Shown here piece after piece: positions 8,428-17,392 of a stretch of DNA of 64,000 bases. The stretch is taken from assembly GCA_965230185.1 (NCBI GenBank), contig OZ245995.1, forward strand, positions 4,030,001-4,094,000, read 5' to 3'. Numbering within the stretch: the first letter of the stretch is position 1; every line of letters begins with the position of its first letter. A program made the translations under genes and the position numbers. The notes under the pieces were generated by a model. It was given only the letters and a program-made list of their open reading frames with translations. It was not told the DNA's origin and did no database searches. The DNA is from Motiliproteus sp965230185. Lineage in GTDB: Bacteria > Pseudomonadota > Gammaproteobacteria > Pseudomonadales > Balneatricaceae.

Positions 8428-8772
8428 CTACCCATCAACCCCGCTATAGTCCAATGCGTAGCGCCAGATTCTCGATTCAGGCTCGTGCAACGGCACCCGG
8501 CTGACCCGGACATAACTGGCCATCGCAGCGCGGACGGCTGCTTCCAGTTCCAGCGCCTCGTTGTTGGACCTTGCCCACACATTGATTGTGTAGCGCCGGC
8601 GACTGCGCCCGGTGTCGCCTGCCAGCGTATTGACCGGCCGGTCTGAGACATATTCGAAGGTCACCGCTGGTAAGACCTCCCCTTCAGGCAAATGGCCGTT
8701 GGTGATGCGAGCGGTGATCGCCGTTATGCCGCCGTCGTTACTGAGGAGGGTGTAAAGCTGTTGATCATTCAT
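8428..8772 (-). CDS. Tail completion / terminator protein (DUF3168-like)
   Basis: A 114-residue protein resembling the DUF3168 (gp17-like) family that caps the head-proximal end of the tail. It begins MNDQQLYTLLSNDGGITAIT, carries LPAVTFEYVSDRPVNTLAGD, and has the family's RYTINVWARSNNEALELEAAVRAAM helix. Its start overlaps the stop of the HK97 gp10-like gene by 4 bases. The order gp10-like, then completion protein, then tube is standard for HK97-type phages. Confidence 0.85.
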   Translation of the reverse strand: MNDQQLYTLLSNDGGITAITARITNGHLPEGEVLPAVTFEYVSDRPVNTLAGDTGRSRRRYTINVWARSNNEALELEAAVRAAMASYVRVSRVPLHEPESRIWRYALDYSGVDG

Positions 8773-9338
8773 TTACCCACCCTCGCCGTTCTGCGCTCAG
8801 CCTTCTTTCTGGCGTTCTCGATTCGCTTACGAAGACGCTCCTGGAATCGCGAGATGGTACCGTCTCTTGTCTGATTCCAGGCTGGGCGGAGGAACGGTTG
8901 CGGCTTAGCACCGGGATGCATTCTTCGAACGCTGGCAGAACGCCGATACTTGTTACCAGACAACTCCCGACTTGTTCCGCGTTTTGCGCCCCTGTTCAGG
9001 TAGTGAGGAGCTGTGCCAAATTCCACAAACTTTGCGTACCATCCGGCCACATTTCCGATAGCTCCAACCTCAACCTCAGCCGCGTGACCGAAATGATCGA
9101 CTTTCGATTTCCGTTTAATGGCGTCTCGCAATTCGCCCGGCTGCCAGATCTTGCCTTTGTATCCGGTATGGGGTTCATCGGCGACAGGCGCCAATGCTTT
9201 GGCCGTATCCATGGTCGGCTTGGCGGCATCCATCAAGGCTCCACGCAGCGCTTTACTCCCCACTTCGGCACCAAGCTCGAGCAGAGTCTTTTCCAACTCC
9301 TCAAGCCCTTCGACATTGACGCTGATGTCGTCAGTCAC
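8769..9338 (-). CDS. HK97 gp10-like tail-joining protein
   Basis: A 189-residue head-tail joining protein. The N-terminal VEGLEELEKTLLELGAEV...KALRGALMDAAKPTMDTAKALAPV segment and the central WYAKFVEFGTAPH motif are characteristic of the HK97 gp10 family. The C-terminus is a basic helix (RFQERLRKRIENARKKAERR). It overlaps the genes on both sides by 4 bases, which points to coupled translation. Confidence 0.9.
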   Translation of the reverse strand: MTDDISVNVEGLEELEKTLLELGAEVGSKALRGALMDAAKPTMDTAKALAPVADEPHTGYKGKIWQPGELRDAIKRKSKVDHFGHAAEVEVGAIGNVAGWYAKFVEFGTAPHYLNRGAKRGTSRELSGNKYRRSASVRRMHPGAKPQPFLRPAWNQTRDGTISRFQERLRKRIENARKKAERRTARVGK

Positions 9339-9655
9339 GGCTTAATCTCTTTGCAGAGAACAATCAGATCCCGCCGGCGCTCGTCGCGGTCGATGATGCT
9401 GGCAACTTCAAGCGTCCGCCCGTTGTAGATCGCCCGCATGGACTCGTCCAGCCCGGTCCGGTATCGGATCTCCAGCGCCAGATCATACTCATGGGCGGTT
9501 CGCTCATTGGCCCAGCGTTCCCGGCCAGTGATGGTCTTCGGCGCACACCAGGCGGCGGCAACCTGGGACCAGCTTTCGACCGGAGCACCGGTGGCATCCT
9601 TGGTCCGGACCAACTGCTGAAACTGCACCTTGTGGCGGTACTTCCCGGCGCCCAT
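9335..9655 (-). CDS. Phage head closure protein (head-tail adaptor)
   Basis: A 106-residue protein of the SPP1 gp16 / head-closure type that plugs the connector after packaging. It starts MGAGKYRHKVQFQQLVRTKDATGAPVESW and has the family pattern WAxxxxxxGRERWxNERTxHEYxxxxxIRYR followed by YNGRTLEVASIIDRDERR. It overlaps the start of the gp10-like gene by 4 bases and shares one base with the connector gene upstream. Confidence 0.9.
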   Translation of the reverse strand: MGAGKYRHKVQFQQLVRTKDATGAPVESWSQVAAAWCAPKTITGRERWANERTAHEYDLALEIRYRTGLDESMRAIYNGRTLEVASIIDRDERRRDLIVLCKEIKP

Positions 9656-10224
9656 CAGCCTACCACCGGGATACGGTAGGACGACAACAGGCAGTCGTAA
9701 GCCATGGGCACCAGTTCCAGCTTAATCCCGGCGGCAACCTCCCGGTTTTCATACAGGTGGCTGATCAGCAACAACATCGCCTGCTTGATCGGCTGCGGCA
9801 CAAAATCGGGCTCGGAATAGCCGGCGGTGAACTCGATGGTGACGCTGTTGGGGTGGCTGAGCACATCCGGCCAGGTCTGGTCGTACTGCAAAGCCAGACT
9901 GGGAACCAGCCCCCGCTCACGCAGCTCGTAAACGGTGTCGGCCAGCGTCTGCTCAACGTTGTCGGTGCCCTGGTACTTCACCGACACGATGCTGACTGTG
10001 CCGGGCTTCAGTTCCAGATCACCACTGAAGTTATCGACCACCAGTTGCCAGGTCTGTGACAGCAGCGGCCGGCCCGTGTCAGCCTCCACCTGCTCCCTCG
10101 CCGCCCGGATCAGACCAAGAATCAGCGCGTCTTCGTCGCTTTCCGTCACCCGCAGGTGATTCTTCGCTTCGGACAGGCTGACCGGTTCTTCGGCCGGGCC
10201 GGTTTTGAGGATGAAGGCACTCAC
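9655..10224 (-). CDS. Head-tail connector protein (HK97 gp6-like)
   Basis: A 189-residue mainly helical adaptor that binds the portal. Residues EPVSLSEAKNHLRVTESDEDALILGLIRAAREQVEADTGRPLL form the conserved N-terminal helices of the gp6 connector family. The C-terminal half has the beta-rich VDNFSGDLEL and ITIEFTAGY-like segments (here VTIEFTAGYSEPD). The neighbours are the small gene 10228-10431 and the head closure gene. Confidence 0.9.
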   Translation of the reverse strand: MSAFILKTGPAEEPVSLSEAKNHLRVTESDEDALILGLIRAAREQVEADTGRPLLSQTWQLVVDNFSGDLELKPGTVSIVSVKYQGTDNVEQTLADTVYELRERGLVPSLALQYDQTWPDVLSHPNSVTIEFTAGYSEPDFVPQPIKQAMLLLISHLYENREVAAGIKLELVPMAYDCLLSSYRIPVVG

Positions 10225-10227
10225 CGA

Positions 10228-10431
10228 TTACTCCGCTTCTTCGGTTTTCACTGCTGCTTTCGCAAGCTTTTCATAGTGGGCGATGGCCGCTTTACTATCG
10301 TCTGCTTTGCCTTCTTTGACCAAAGCTTCGGCCTCATCAACAGGAAATTCGACAACAGCAGTACAGGGAATAACTTTCCCTTCACGGTGGTGATCACACA
10401 GCATCAAAATCTTTTTCTGTTTTTCAGCCAC
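10228..10431 (-). CDS. Small charged phage protein between capsid and connector
   Basis: A 67-residue lysine- and glutamate-rich protein. It begins MAEKQKKILMLCDHHREGKVI and ends in the repetitive KAAIAHYEKLAKAAVKTEEAE helix. Small genes at this place in HK97-like phages often encode head accessory or decoration factors, but no family was recognised. It ends 3 bases before the connector gene. Confidence 0.65.
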   Translation of the reverse strand: MAEKQKKILMLCDHHREGKVIPCTAVVEFPVDEAEALVKEGKADDSKAAIAHYEKLAKAAVKTEEAE

Positions 10432-10459
10432 GGTTATTTCCTCTCAAGAATTAAGGTGT

Positions 10460-10481
10460 GCGGGAGCCGTCTGACTCCCGC
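10460..10481 (-). terminator. Stem-loop after the capsid gene
   Basis: GCGGGAG and CTCCCGC form a perfect 7-bp stem with an 8-base loop, 20 bases past the capsid stop codon. There is no T run on the minus strand, so it is more likely a mRNA-stabilising or attenuating hairpin than a strong terminator. Confidence 0.5.
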
Positions 10482-10501
10482 TTTACTGGTTAATCTTTCG
10501 A

Positions 10502-11743
10502 TCAGGTCGCGCTGTTGGCGTAGTGCTTCACGGCGCCGCCGACATCAGTAAGCTCACCACCGGATCGCATGAATGCGAGGAAGCCCACCTGCCCTTTTTC
10601 GGTGTACTTAGAGTCGGTCATCCGGAACAGCAGGATCTGCATAACATCACGGATCATGTATCTGCTGAAATCGCCAAACAGCATAGATTTGGCATTTGCA
10701 GCCATGACCGGCATGCTCTGGTTGATGGTGTACGGCTTATCGTTGATGGTGTCAGGCGTGGCACCAACCATTCCGGGCGCCCACAACGGACGATTATCTC
10801 CGTCCTTCAGTTTCCGAAGCACCTTTAAAGTGCTGTCGTGAAACATGTATCCACAACTGCCGCTTTCGCGGTACGCAGGATCAACCGAGTGTTCAAGATC
10901 CACCAGGTCATCGTAGATAATTGTGGTGGTCTGCCCCGAAGCACCCACCTTGCCCGCAGATGAGGCAGTAACGATACCATTCGGCTGACCCGTGCCGGTG
11001 CCGATGGTAAAATGCTTGTTGGTGATACGGCCGAGACGATCCCGCAACCGCATGTTCACATGTGATTCCAGATCGATGGCGCTGTCCTGCAGCAGTTCGA
11101 ACGGAATGGCGATGCTTTTGGAACTGTACTTGTAGACCGGCAGAGACTTGGTACCAAAGGTCGCGTCCTCGTTAGAAACAGAGGCGTTTTCACCGACGAT
11201 CTCACCCTCTTCCGACGTTGCATCAGTGGTCGGGACATCCATAGTTGCGCCGGACTCCATTGTCACCACATTCGCAACCTGACGCATACCACCGAACTTT
11301 TTAAGCGCCTCAACAAGGTTCCGGCTGAACTCAGTTGGCACCAGGAATCCACCCTCAGAGCCTGTACCGGTGGACATAGTATTGCGAATCTCGCGGGCAC
11401 GCTGAGCGACAAACATCTGCTGATCCTGGGTCAGCGCGTTGATGCCGCCTGACAGCCAGGCACGGAACACTTCCTGTTCTTTCGCAACCACGCCCACAGC
11501 CTCATCCACTGATACACCCATCTGGCCGGCACGGGTATCGATCCGGCTGGCGGTGTCCGCTTCGATATCCAGCAGCTTCTGTTCACGATCAATAGCGGCG
11601 TCGATGCGATCGATATCCGCCATAATGTTGTTGTAAGTAGTGTCGTCATCGCCGGTCCAGTCGCGATCTTTGGAGTTATCCAGCAGTTCCCGGGCCTTGG
11701 TTGCCGCGGCTTTACGTTCTTCACGAAGTGCTTGAATGCTCAT
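10502..11743 (-). CDS. HK97-family major capsid protein with scaffold domain
   Basis: A 413-residue protein starting at ATG 11743, with AGAGGAA as ribosome-binding site. Residues 1-100 are a charged coiled coil (the delta scaffold: LREERKAAATKARELLDNSKDRDW...) that the protease removes. The mature part has the HK97 fold signatures GSEGGFLVPTEFSRNLVEAL, SEEGEIVGENASVSNEDATFGTKSL and the C-terminal LLFGDFSRYMIRDVMQI. The gene follows the ClpP-type protease gene directly. A terminator hairpin lies only 30 bases upstream of the start codon. Confidence 0.95.
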   Translation of the reverse strand: MSIQALREERKAAATKARELLDNSKDRDWTGDDDTTYNNIMADIDRIDAAIDREQKLLDIEADTASRIDTRAGQMGVSVDEAVGVVAKEQEVFRAWLSGGINALTQDQQMFVAQRAREIRNTMSTGTGSEGGFLVPTEFSRNLVEALKKFGGMRQVANVVTMESGATMDVPTTDATSEEGEIVGENASVSNEDATFGTKSLPVYKYSSKSIAIPFELLQDSAIDLESHVNMRLRDRLGRITNKHFTIGTGTGQPNGIVTASSAGKVGASGQTTTIIYDDLVDLEHSVDPAYRESGSCGYMFHDSTLKVLRKLKDGDNRPLWAPGMVGATPDTINDKPYTINQSMPVMAANAKSMLFGDFSRYMIRDVMQILLFRMTDSKYTEKGQVGFLAFMRSGGELTDVGGAVKHYANSAT

Positions 11744-11768
11744 TTGGCATTTCCTCTTTTCGGGCAAT

Positions 11769-11790
11769 AAAAAACCCGCCGCAGCGGGTT
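11769..11790 (-). terminator. Terminator hairpin directly before the capsid gene
   Basis: On the minus strand AACCCGC-TGCG-GCGGGTT is followed by a T run. It sits between the protease stop and the capsid start and leaves no room for a new promoter, so capsid expression needs read-through or RNA processing at this hairpin. Confidence 0.8.
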
Positions 11791-11809
11791 GATAGTTGAA
11801 GCCTGTTTG

Positions 11810-12526
11810 TCAGGCGGTTCGCTCGACCAGATCGAGGCGCCGCAGCAGCATCTCCCGGTCAGGTGAATTCTTGGGTTTCTCTTTCGGTTCGGTAAGCGCC
11901 TTGGGGGTATTGGCATAGGCCGCCAGGTTGAACGCGCTGTTTTCCACATCCTCACCTTCGAAGATGCGATCAACAAAGCCATGCTCCAAGGCTTCTTCAG
12001 CACTGAACCAGGTTTCATCTGACATCCATTGCTCAATTTGCTCAGCATCGATGCCTGTTTTTCGCTGGTAATCCTTGCTGATGGATGCATCAACCTTATC
12101 CAACAGACCGGCAGTTTCGCGCATATCATCAGCGTTACCGATCTGTAGCGTCCAGCCTTTGTGGATCATAAAAAACGCACCTTCGCTGATTTCCACTTCA
12201 TCAGCGCCGAGCGCGACATAGGTGGCAGCGGAGGCGGCAATACCATCTACGTGGGCGACTACTCTGGCACTATGCTGACGCAGAGCGGTCTGGATGGCCC
12301 TGCCATCAAACACATCACCACCAGGACTATTGATTCGCAGATGAATGGTGTCTGCATTCAGGTTGTTCAGATCCTTGACGAATTGCTGAGCATCCACGCC
12401 CCAGAACCCACCGATCGCGTCATACAGATAAATGGTCGCTTCGTCTTCGTGCGCCTGTTTGATCTCGAACTTGCGACCCTTCGCCGCGTTGTTCTCGATG
12501 AACAGCTGGAACAGCTTATTCTTCAT
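11810..12526 (-). CDS. Prohead protease, ClpP-like (S14)
   Basis: A 238-residue serine protease that matures the capsid. The oxyanion-loop motif RINSPGGDVFDG is followed by the nucleophile region VDGIAASAATYVALGADEV (Ser near residue 98) and the histidine region GAFFMIHKGW, the order seen in ClpP. The C-terminal WFSAEEALEHGFVDRIFEG matches phage ClpP-type head maturation proteases. The start overlaps the portal 3' end by 11 bases. The gene order portal-protease-capsid is standard for HK97-type heads. Confidence 0.95.
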   Translation of the reverse strand: MKNKLFQLFIENNAAKGRKFEIKQAHEDEATIYLYDAIGGFWGVDAQQFVKDLNNLNADTIHLRINSPGGDVFDGRAIQTALRQHSARVVAHVDGIAASAATYVALGADEVEISEGAFFMIHKGWTLQIGNADDMRETAGLLDKVDASISKDYQRKTGIDAEQIEQWMSDETWFSAEEALEHGFVDRIFEGEDVENSAFNLAAYANTPKALTEPKEKPKNSPDREMLLRRLDLVERTA

Positions 12527-13769
12527 CGGTAGTCTCTCCGGTTAAGGGCTTGTATAGCTCATCGCCACCTTGGACCGGCGGCAGGTTTTCAGCTTTGCGA
12601 ACCTCGTTGATTGTCATCCAGCCTGGCTGTTGATTACCGCCGAGGGCGATCTGGTAAGACTCATTGCGACCTTTGATGTCACCGCGCATCAGATCATTGG
12701 TCTGGAACTCAACAAAGCGCGACGGGTCACGCAGGAGTTTGCGGTTTACTTCCTGCTCGATCCGAGTCAGATGAGGGCGCAAGGTATAACGAATAAAGCC
12801 AATACTCTGCTGCTCGATTCCGGTCCCCCAACTGGTGCTTTTCTCTGTCTCACCGATCATATGGGGTGGTACACCAAAGATTCTGGCAATATCCGACACT
12901 TGGAAACGACGGGACTCAATCAGTTGGGAATCCTGAGCGTTCATCGTGGTTTCTTTGAACTCGCCACCCTCAGTAATAATTGCTGGCAGGTGACTGTTAT
13001 CAATACCCTGATGCTTGCGATACCAATAATCGCGGATCAGATCGGCCTGATCCTTCTTCATTGCCTTTTCGTATCGAATGTATCCGCGAGGCGTGGCATC
13101 ATTGGCAAAGAATCGGGCGCTGTATTCATCAGCGGCCAGCGCCGTGCCAACGGCATTCTGGCCGGCATAAGCGATGGCACTCATCCCCTGCTTGCCGTCC
13201 CAACCAACGCCGGGGATATGCAGGATATCGTCCTGGTCATAGGCGGCATATTTACCGTCATCGAATACCACCATATACAGCAGACGGCCGGCTTTCTCTT
13301 CAACACGAACACGCGATGGTTTAATAGGCGTCAGCGCCATCGGATCACCATTGCGCGTGCGGCTGATGAGTGAATGACTGTTGCCGGACAGCAGAATATG
13401 GCTCGTCACTGCCTCCCAATAGACGATGGATGTCAGCATCGGATTGGGTTCGATCCGTAATACCCGGTTCAGGCTATGTGCCGCGTCCTTTTCGCGCTGC
13501 TGATCGTCAGTGCGACGGTAGATAGACAGCGGCATTGAGCCGATGGCACCCGCGATCAGCCGAACGCAGGCATACACAGCACTCACCCGCATAGCAGTGT
13601 CGTTGTTGACTACCACACCCGCCTTGCTGGTAGCGACAGACATGGCTTCTGACAGCGACTCATAGCTGCCGAAATCAGTGGCGTTCTGAACCTGTTTCAG
13701 CTGCGCCTGGGTGCTCTCCAGGTCGGAGCGAAGCTGGGCTATCTCTTTATCTTTCCCGAATCCAAACAT
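12516..13769 (-). CDS. Phage portal protein, HK97 family
   Basis: A 417-residue protein that forms the dodecameric portal vertex. The N-terminal coiled-coil (IAQLRSDLESTQAQLKQVQ) precedes VSAVYACVRLIAGAIGSMPLSIYRR, the typical start of HK97 portals. The conserved IARIFGVPPHMIGETEKSTSWGTGIEQQ region and a C-terminal RYTLRPHLTRIEQEVNRKLL stem helix follow. It begins 4 bases after the large terminase gene ends. Confidence 0.95.
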   Translation of the reverse strand: MFGFGKDKEIAQLRSDLESTQAQLKQVQNATDFGSYESLSEAMSVATSKAGVVVNNDTAMRVSAVYACVRLIAGAIGSMPLSIYRRTDDQQREKDAAHSLNRVLRIEPNPMLTSIVYWEAVTSHILLSGNSHSLISRTRNGDPMALTPIKPSRVRVEEKAGRLLYMVVFDDGKYAAYDQDDILHIPGVGWDGKQGMSAIAYAGQNAVGTALAADEYSARFFANDATPRGYIRYEKAMKKDQADLIRDYWYRKHQGIDNSHLPAIITEGGEFKETTMNAQDSQLIESRRFQVSDIARIFGVPPHMIGETEKSTSWGTGIEQQSIGFIRYTLRPHLTRIEQEVNRKLLRDPSRFVEFQTNDLMRGDIKGRNESYQIALGGNQQPGWMTINEVRKAENLPPVQGGDELYKPLTGETTDEE

Positions 13770-13773
13770 TCAG

Positions 13774-15435
13774 CTATAGCTCCATGAAACCTTCGCTTAC
13801 GAATAACCCATCTTCGCGATGCCTGAGAATTCGAGACACTGCGGTGAATAGCGCCACCATCCCGTCAATCTTGTTATCCGGGTGCTCTTTGTTGGGGAAT
13901 ACGTTCTCGTTTTTGTCCACCTTGGCGGTGACGTTGGAAGCCATCCAGTTAAGGACCGGGTTGTCACCGTGATGGAGCTTGCCAGCGATCACCATGGCTT
14001 CCACTTCCTTCATGGCCTCGGACAGGTTCTTGACCGTCTGAGGTACTTCGACCATCGGCGCCCCTTCGGCGGCCAGGTGATTGGCCATCTGGGTGGAACC
14101 CCAGGGATCGAACCCCAGTTCCTGAACCTCGTACTCGCTAAGAATCGCCCGGATCTCATCTTCAATCCGGTCGTGATCGATCACCGCGCCTTCGGTCAGG
14201 GTGAGATAGCCCGATTCTGACCAACTCTGGTACATGTTGCCGATGGAGCGGGATTTGATGTTGATCGCGTCTTCCGGCAGCCAGAACCACGACTTCAGGT
14301 GTAGTTGGCCGTCATCCAACGGGAAGGCCATGATCAGCGCGGCAACATCGAGTTTGTTGGCCAGGTCCATGCCGATCCAGCAGGGGGTTTGCTGTAGAAC
14401 TTCATCTGAAGCGACAGCCGGACAGCGGTCCCACTTCTCCATATCCATCCAGGCAGTAGCTGTGTTCACCCAGACGTTAAGACGCTTGGTCAGAAAGTTG
14501 TTGCGGGCCGTCGGCATCTCTTTGGCCTTCTTGGCCAGACGCCGGATATCGTCCCACTTTACCGAGATGCCGAGATTGGGATTGGCCTTTATCCAGCAGG
14601 ATTCGTCTTGCCAGTCATCGCCATCATCCAGGGTGTAGATAATCGCGAAGAAGGAATCATCTTCAACCACGCCTTCCAGCACCTTGCAGCCGTACTCCCG
14701 GACCTCGTAGCAGATACCTTGCTTGTTGAACCCAGCGGTGGTGATGGCGAATAGTAGCGGCTGCTCCCGGGCACCGGTGGCGGTTTCAATTACGTCCCAG
14801 ACCTCCCGTGTTTTATGGGCATGCAGCTCGTCTACAATTCCGCAGTGCACGTTGAGGCCGTCCAGGTTGTTGGCATCACTGGACAGCGGCTCGAACTTAC
14901 TGGCCGTGGGCACGACATGGATATTCAGCTTGGTGGTCCCAAACAACCGCTTCAGGATCGGCGAACGATCGGCCATGACCTTGGCATCATTGAACACGAT
15001 GCGGGCCTGATCCCGAGTAGTGGCGCAGCTGTATACCTCGGCACCACCTTCGCCATCAAACCCGGTCATATACAGCCCGATGCCAGAGGACAGCGTTGAT
15101 TTGGCGTTCTTCCGGGCTACCTCGTTGTAGGCAGTCCGGAACCGGCGCAGTCCGTCTTCGCGCTTCCAGCCGAAAATGCTGGCAATGATGAAAGCCTGCC
15201 AGGGCTCCAGATGGATAGCTTCGCCAGCCAGCGCTCCCTTTACATGGGTGGTGAACTGGTAGAAATCCAGTGCGTGCTGTGCAGCTTCATCATCAAACCA
15301 GAGGCCACGATCCCCGCCGCGCTCCAGATCATTCAGGTGGCGCTGGCACGCCAGACGAACCCACTTACACGCAACTATCTTGCTCTCGGTGACGTCTTTG
15401 GCGTACTGGAGAGCATCAGCTACGGTGGCAGTCAT
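13774..15435 (-). CDS. Terminase large subunit
   Basis: A 553-residue DNA-packaging motor with an N-terminal ATPase and C-terminal RNase H-like nuclease. The Walker A-like segment is EVARKNAKSTLSSGIG, Walker B is CGIVDELHA, and a coupling motif ATTRDQA lies between. The nuclease acids are in GMDLANKLDVAALIMAF and in NKEHPDNKIDGMVAL near the C-terminus. The start overlaps the small subunit stop by 4 bases. Confidence 0.95.
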   Translation of the reverse strand: MTATVADALQYAKDVTESKIVACKWVRLACQRHLNDLERGGDRGLWFDDEAAQHALDFYQFTTHVKGALAGEAIHLEPWQAFIIASIFGWKREDGLRRFRTAYNEVARKNAKSTLSSGIGLYMTGFDGEGGAEVYSCATTRDQARIVFNDAKVMADRSPILKRLFGTTKLNIHVVPTASKFEPLSSDANNLDGLNVHCGIVDELHAHKTREVWDVIETATGAREQPLLFAITTAGFNKQGICYEVREYGCKVLEGVVEDDSFFAIIYTLDDGDDWQDESCWIKANPNLGISVKWDDIRRLAKKAKEMPTARNNFLTKRLNVWVNTATAWMDMEKWDRCPAVASDEVLQQTPCWIGMDLANKLDVAALIMAFPLDDGQLHLKSWFWLPEDAINIKSRSIGNMYQSWSESGYLTLTEGAVIDHDRIEDEIRAILSEYEVQELGFDPWGSTQMANHLAAEGAPMVEVPQTVKNLSEAMKEVEAMVIAGKLHHGDNPVLNWMASNVTAKVDKNENVFPNKEHPDNKIDGMVALFTAVSRILRHREDGLFVSEGFMEL

Positions 15436-15905
15436 CGTCTGTTACGGTTTAGAAACTCTTCCAGCGGATCGTTGGTCTTGGGTTCGTTGGTCTGTATCTT
15501 GGTGCGGCTTGCTGCGGTTAATCCGAACTCGCTGGCCATCGCCTTCACGCGCTTCCAGGCATCGGACGCCATAGCCACCTCGGGGCGGGCTTTGATGATT
15601 TCGTCGCCGCTGGTGCCAATGGTTTTATAAGTTGCGCCTTCGGTGTCAATTACCTTCCGCAGATCACGCCACTCGGCGTAGGCATCGCACATCATTTCCA
15701 GCGCCATGCCGTCAGCCACGGTTAGTACGCCCATGCTTTCAAGCAGATCGCAGACCTTTTTATATGCTGATTTTGCCTTCGGGCTGAGATGGGACGGCAT
15801 CCGCGGCCGCTTCGGCTCAGGCTTTGGTTCCAGGTGGTTCAGACCGCGCTTTCCGGCGTTGCCTTGCAGCACCTTCAGGGCGGTCGGTTTGTTTGGCCGC
15901 CCCAT
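15432..15905 (-). CDS. Terminase small subunit, P27 family
   Basis: A 157-residue DNA-recognition subunit. The N-terminus MGRPNKPTALKVLQGNAGKR and the basic-proline stretch PEPKRPRMPSHLSPKAKSAYKKV are the P27-family signature, followed by the helical core LTVADGMALEMMCDAYAEWRDL. It partners the large subunit encoded next to it. An HNH endonuclease gene lies 85 bases upstream, as is common in HK97-type phages. Confidence 0.93.
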   Translation of the reverse strand: MGRPNKPTALKVLQGNAGKRGLNHLEPKPEPKRPRMPSHLSPKAKSAYKKVCDLLESMGVLTVADGMALEMMCDAYAEWRDLRKVIDTEGATYKTIGTSGDEIIKARPEVAMASDAWKRVKAMASEFGLTAASRTKIQTNEPKTNDPLEEFLNRNRR

Positions 15906-15990
15906 TCAGAACCTCCAAAAAAAGTTTTCAGTTTCGCGGGCATGTAACAAAAGGGATGGCGGCGGTCATTTGGCGAAAGCCTGTAGAGAT

Positions 15991-16356
15991 TTAACCCGCC
16001 CCTCCCCTGCTGTCCTGCTGTGTCTTGGCCTTGTGGCAGGCCTTACAGATCGATCTGAGATTGCTCGGTGCGTCTGTGCCGCCTTGCGACTTGGGGACGA
16101 TGTGGTCAACCTCAGTGGCTGCTGTGATGCGCCCTGAATCCATGCAAACCAAGCACAATCCGCTGTCTCTCTGCAGGATCTGGCGGCGCAGTTTCCGCCA
16201 TTTATGTCCGTATCCGCGCTCTGTTGTGGTCCTGCCGGCTTGCCGCTGGCTCCAGTTCACTCGCTTGTCCGCATGCTTGTCGCAATAACCAGACCGATCC
16301 GCCGTCACCTCCGGGCACCGACTGTACCGGCAAGGCTTTGGGATACGTGGTGGCAT
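15991..16356 (-). CDS. HNH endonuclease
   Basis: A 121-residue nuclease of the kind needed with HK97-type terminases for specific cutting at the packaging site. It has CRYSRCPEV/CDKHADKR cysteines in front, then the HNH core: CLVCMDSGRITAATEVDHIVPKSQGGTDAPSNLRSICKACHKAK, with DHIVP as the catalytic His and two CxxC pairs for zinc. Its place just before the small terminase supports a packaging role. Confidence 0.93.
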   Translation of the reverse strand: MPPRIPKPCRYSRCPEVTADRSGYCDKHADKRVNWSQRQAGRTTTERGYGHKWRKLRRQILQRDSGLCLVCMDSGRITAATEVDHIVPKSQGGTDAPSNLRSICKACHKAKTQQDSRGGAG

Positions 16357-16439
16357 AGGAAGGAAGTCGCTGGTTATAGCTGTGACTGGTCAAGTGCTGC
16401 GAGGGCCGACACCCGTAACGTGAGCGCTTAGGAAGGATC

Positions 16440-16790
16440 CTAACGCTCGAAAATCACCGTCAACTGATTATCTTCGCCGTTACGGTGCGCAAGCACCTGC
16501 CCATTCGGGTGCGCCGGGTCGTAAGCCACCAGTTTGCAGCGCTGCGTCCCTGTGGGTATGGATGCAAACGAGTGCTCAGCAAAGTCCAGCGTGATCTCGC
16601 CTTCGGCTGTCCAGGTGATGGCGTTCGGTGAGACATCGCTATCGACAGTTACGTCCGCCGGCTGCAGCTCACAGGTGATCCGAGTAACACCGGCCAGCGG
16701 TGTCGCCTCTCCCTCGATCGACACAGAGACGACGGCAGTGTTGTCATGCATCCCTGAGCCGGATTTATAGACTCGCTCAGTAGCGCTCAT
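16440..16790 (-). CDS. Hypothetical phage protein, fibre-cluster end
   Basis: A 116-residue protein. ATG 16790 is preferred because it follows the stop of the upstream gene within one base. It is beta-rich (VVSVSIEGEATPLAGVTRITCELQPADVTVDSD...WTAEGEITLDFAEH), with no recognised family. It is the last gene of a four- or five-gene run that appears to encode adhesion or fibre accessory proteins. The function is unknown. Confidence 0.65.
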   Translation of the reverse strand: MSATERVYKSGSGMHDNTAVVSVSIEGEATPLAGVTRITCELQPADVTVDSDVSPNAITWTAEGEITLDFAEHSFASIPTGTQRCKLVAYDPAHPNGQVLAHRNGEDNQLTVIFER

Positions 16791-16791
16791 A

Positions 16792-17382
16792 TCACACCGC
16801 AGTCGGCTGCGGCAGCCTGTTCTCAAGCGCGGGAGTATTTACCGGGTTACCACTGGTGATCACCTGGTTGGTGCCTTCGTCATGAACAGCCAATACCTCA
16901 GTGCCGGAGATGATGACCCAGTGCAGATCGTCCAGGATCTCGTAGGTACTGGTGGCGTCTGGCTGCGTGGCCCACGCAGTATCGACGGTGATTACAGTTC
17001 CGGTATTCGACTGAATGCGTCTAACCTGACCAGAACCAGTGCCGCCGGTAATCTTGACTACCTTGCCAGAGCGATCGGGGAACGAGGCGCCAGAATCCGT
17101 CAGCGTGGAAGCCGCACCGGCAGTGGCCGTTCCTGATTCGTACTGACTGGAGCTGGCCGACGCCGTTCCGCTCTTGGCCTGCAGCGTCACCTTGCGACCG
17201 CTGGGCGTGTTGTTCGCCAGAGTGAAGTCGCCGGTTACCAGCGCAATAGAGCACACCGTATTGCCCAGCACTGTCGCCCGACTATCGCCAGAGCTAAATG
17301 CCTTCACCAGTTCGAGAGAGTTGGCGTTGTTCTTAATGTGATTCAGTGCCGCATCCAGCACCGATGTATTTAATTCCTGCAT
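16792..17382 (-). CDS. Hypothetical fibre-associated protein
   Basis: A 196-residue protein, rich in Gly, Ser and Thr in the middle (SGTASASSSQYESGTATAGAASTLTDSG, interrupted by short turns), followed by VVKITGGTGSGQVRRIQSNTGTVITVDTAW. The last segment resembles beta modules found in phage tail-fibre and tail-spike chains. It ends in NTPALENRLPQPTAV. It lies directly downstream of the repeat-containing fibre candidate, so the two may form one structure. No family was recognised. Confidence 0.65.
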   Translation of the reverse strand: MQELNTSVLDAALNHIKNNANSLELVKAFSSGDSRATVLGNTVCSIALVTGDFTLANNTPSGRKVTLQAKSGTASASSSQYESGTATAGAASTLTDSGASFPDRSGKVVKITGGTGSGQVRRIQSNTGTVITVDTAWATQPDATSTYEILDDLHWVIISGTEVLAVHDEGTNQVITSGNPVNTPALENRLPQPTAV

Positions 17383-17392
17383 GCCGTTTCCC

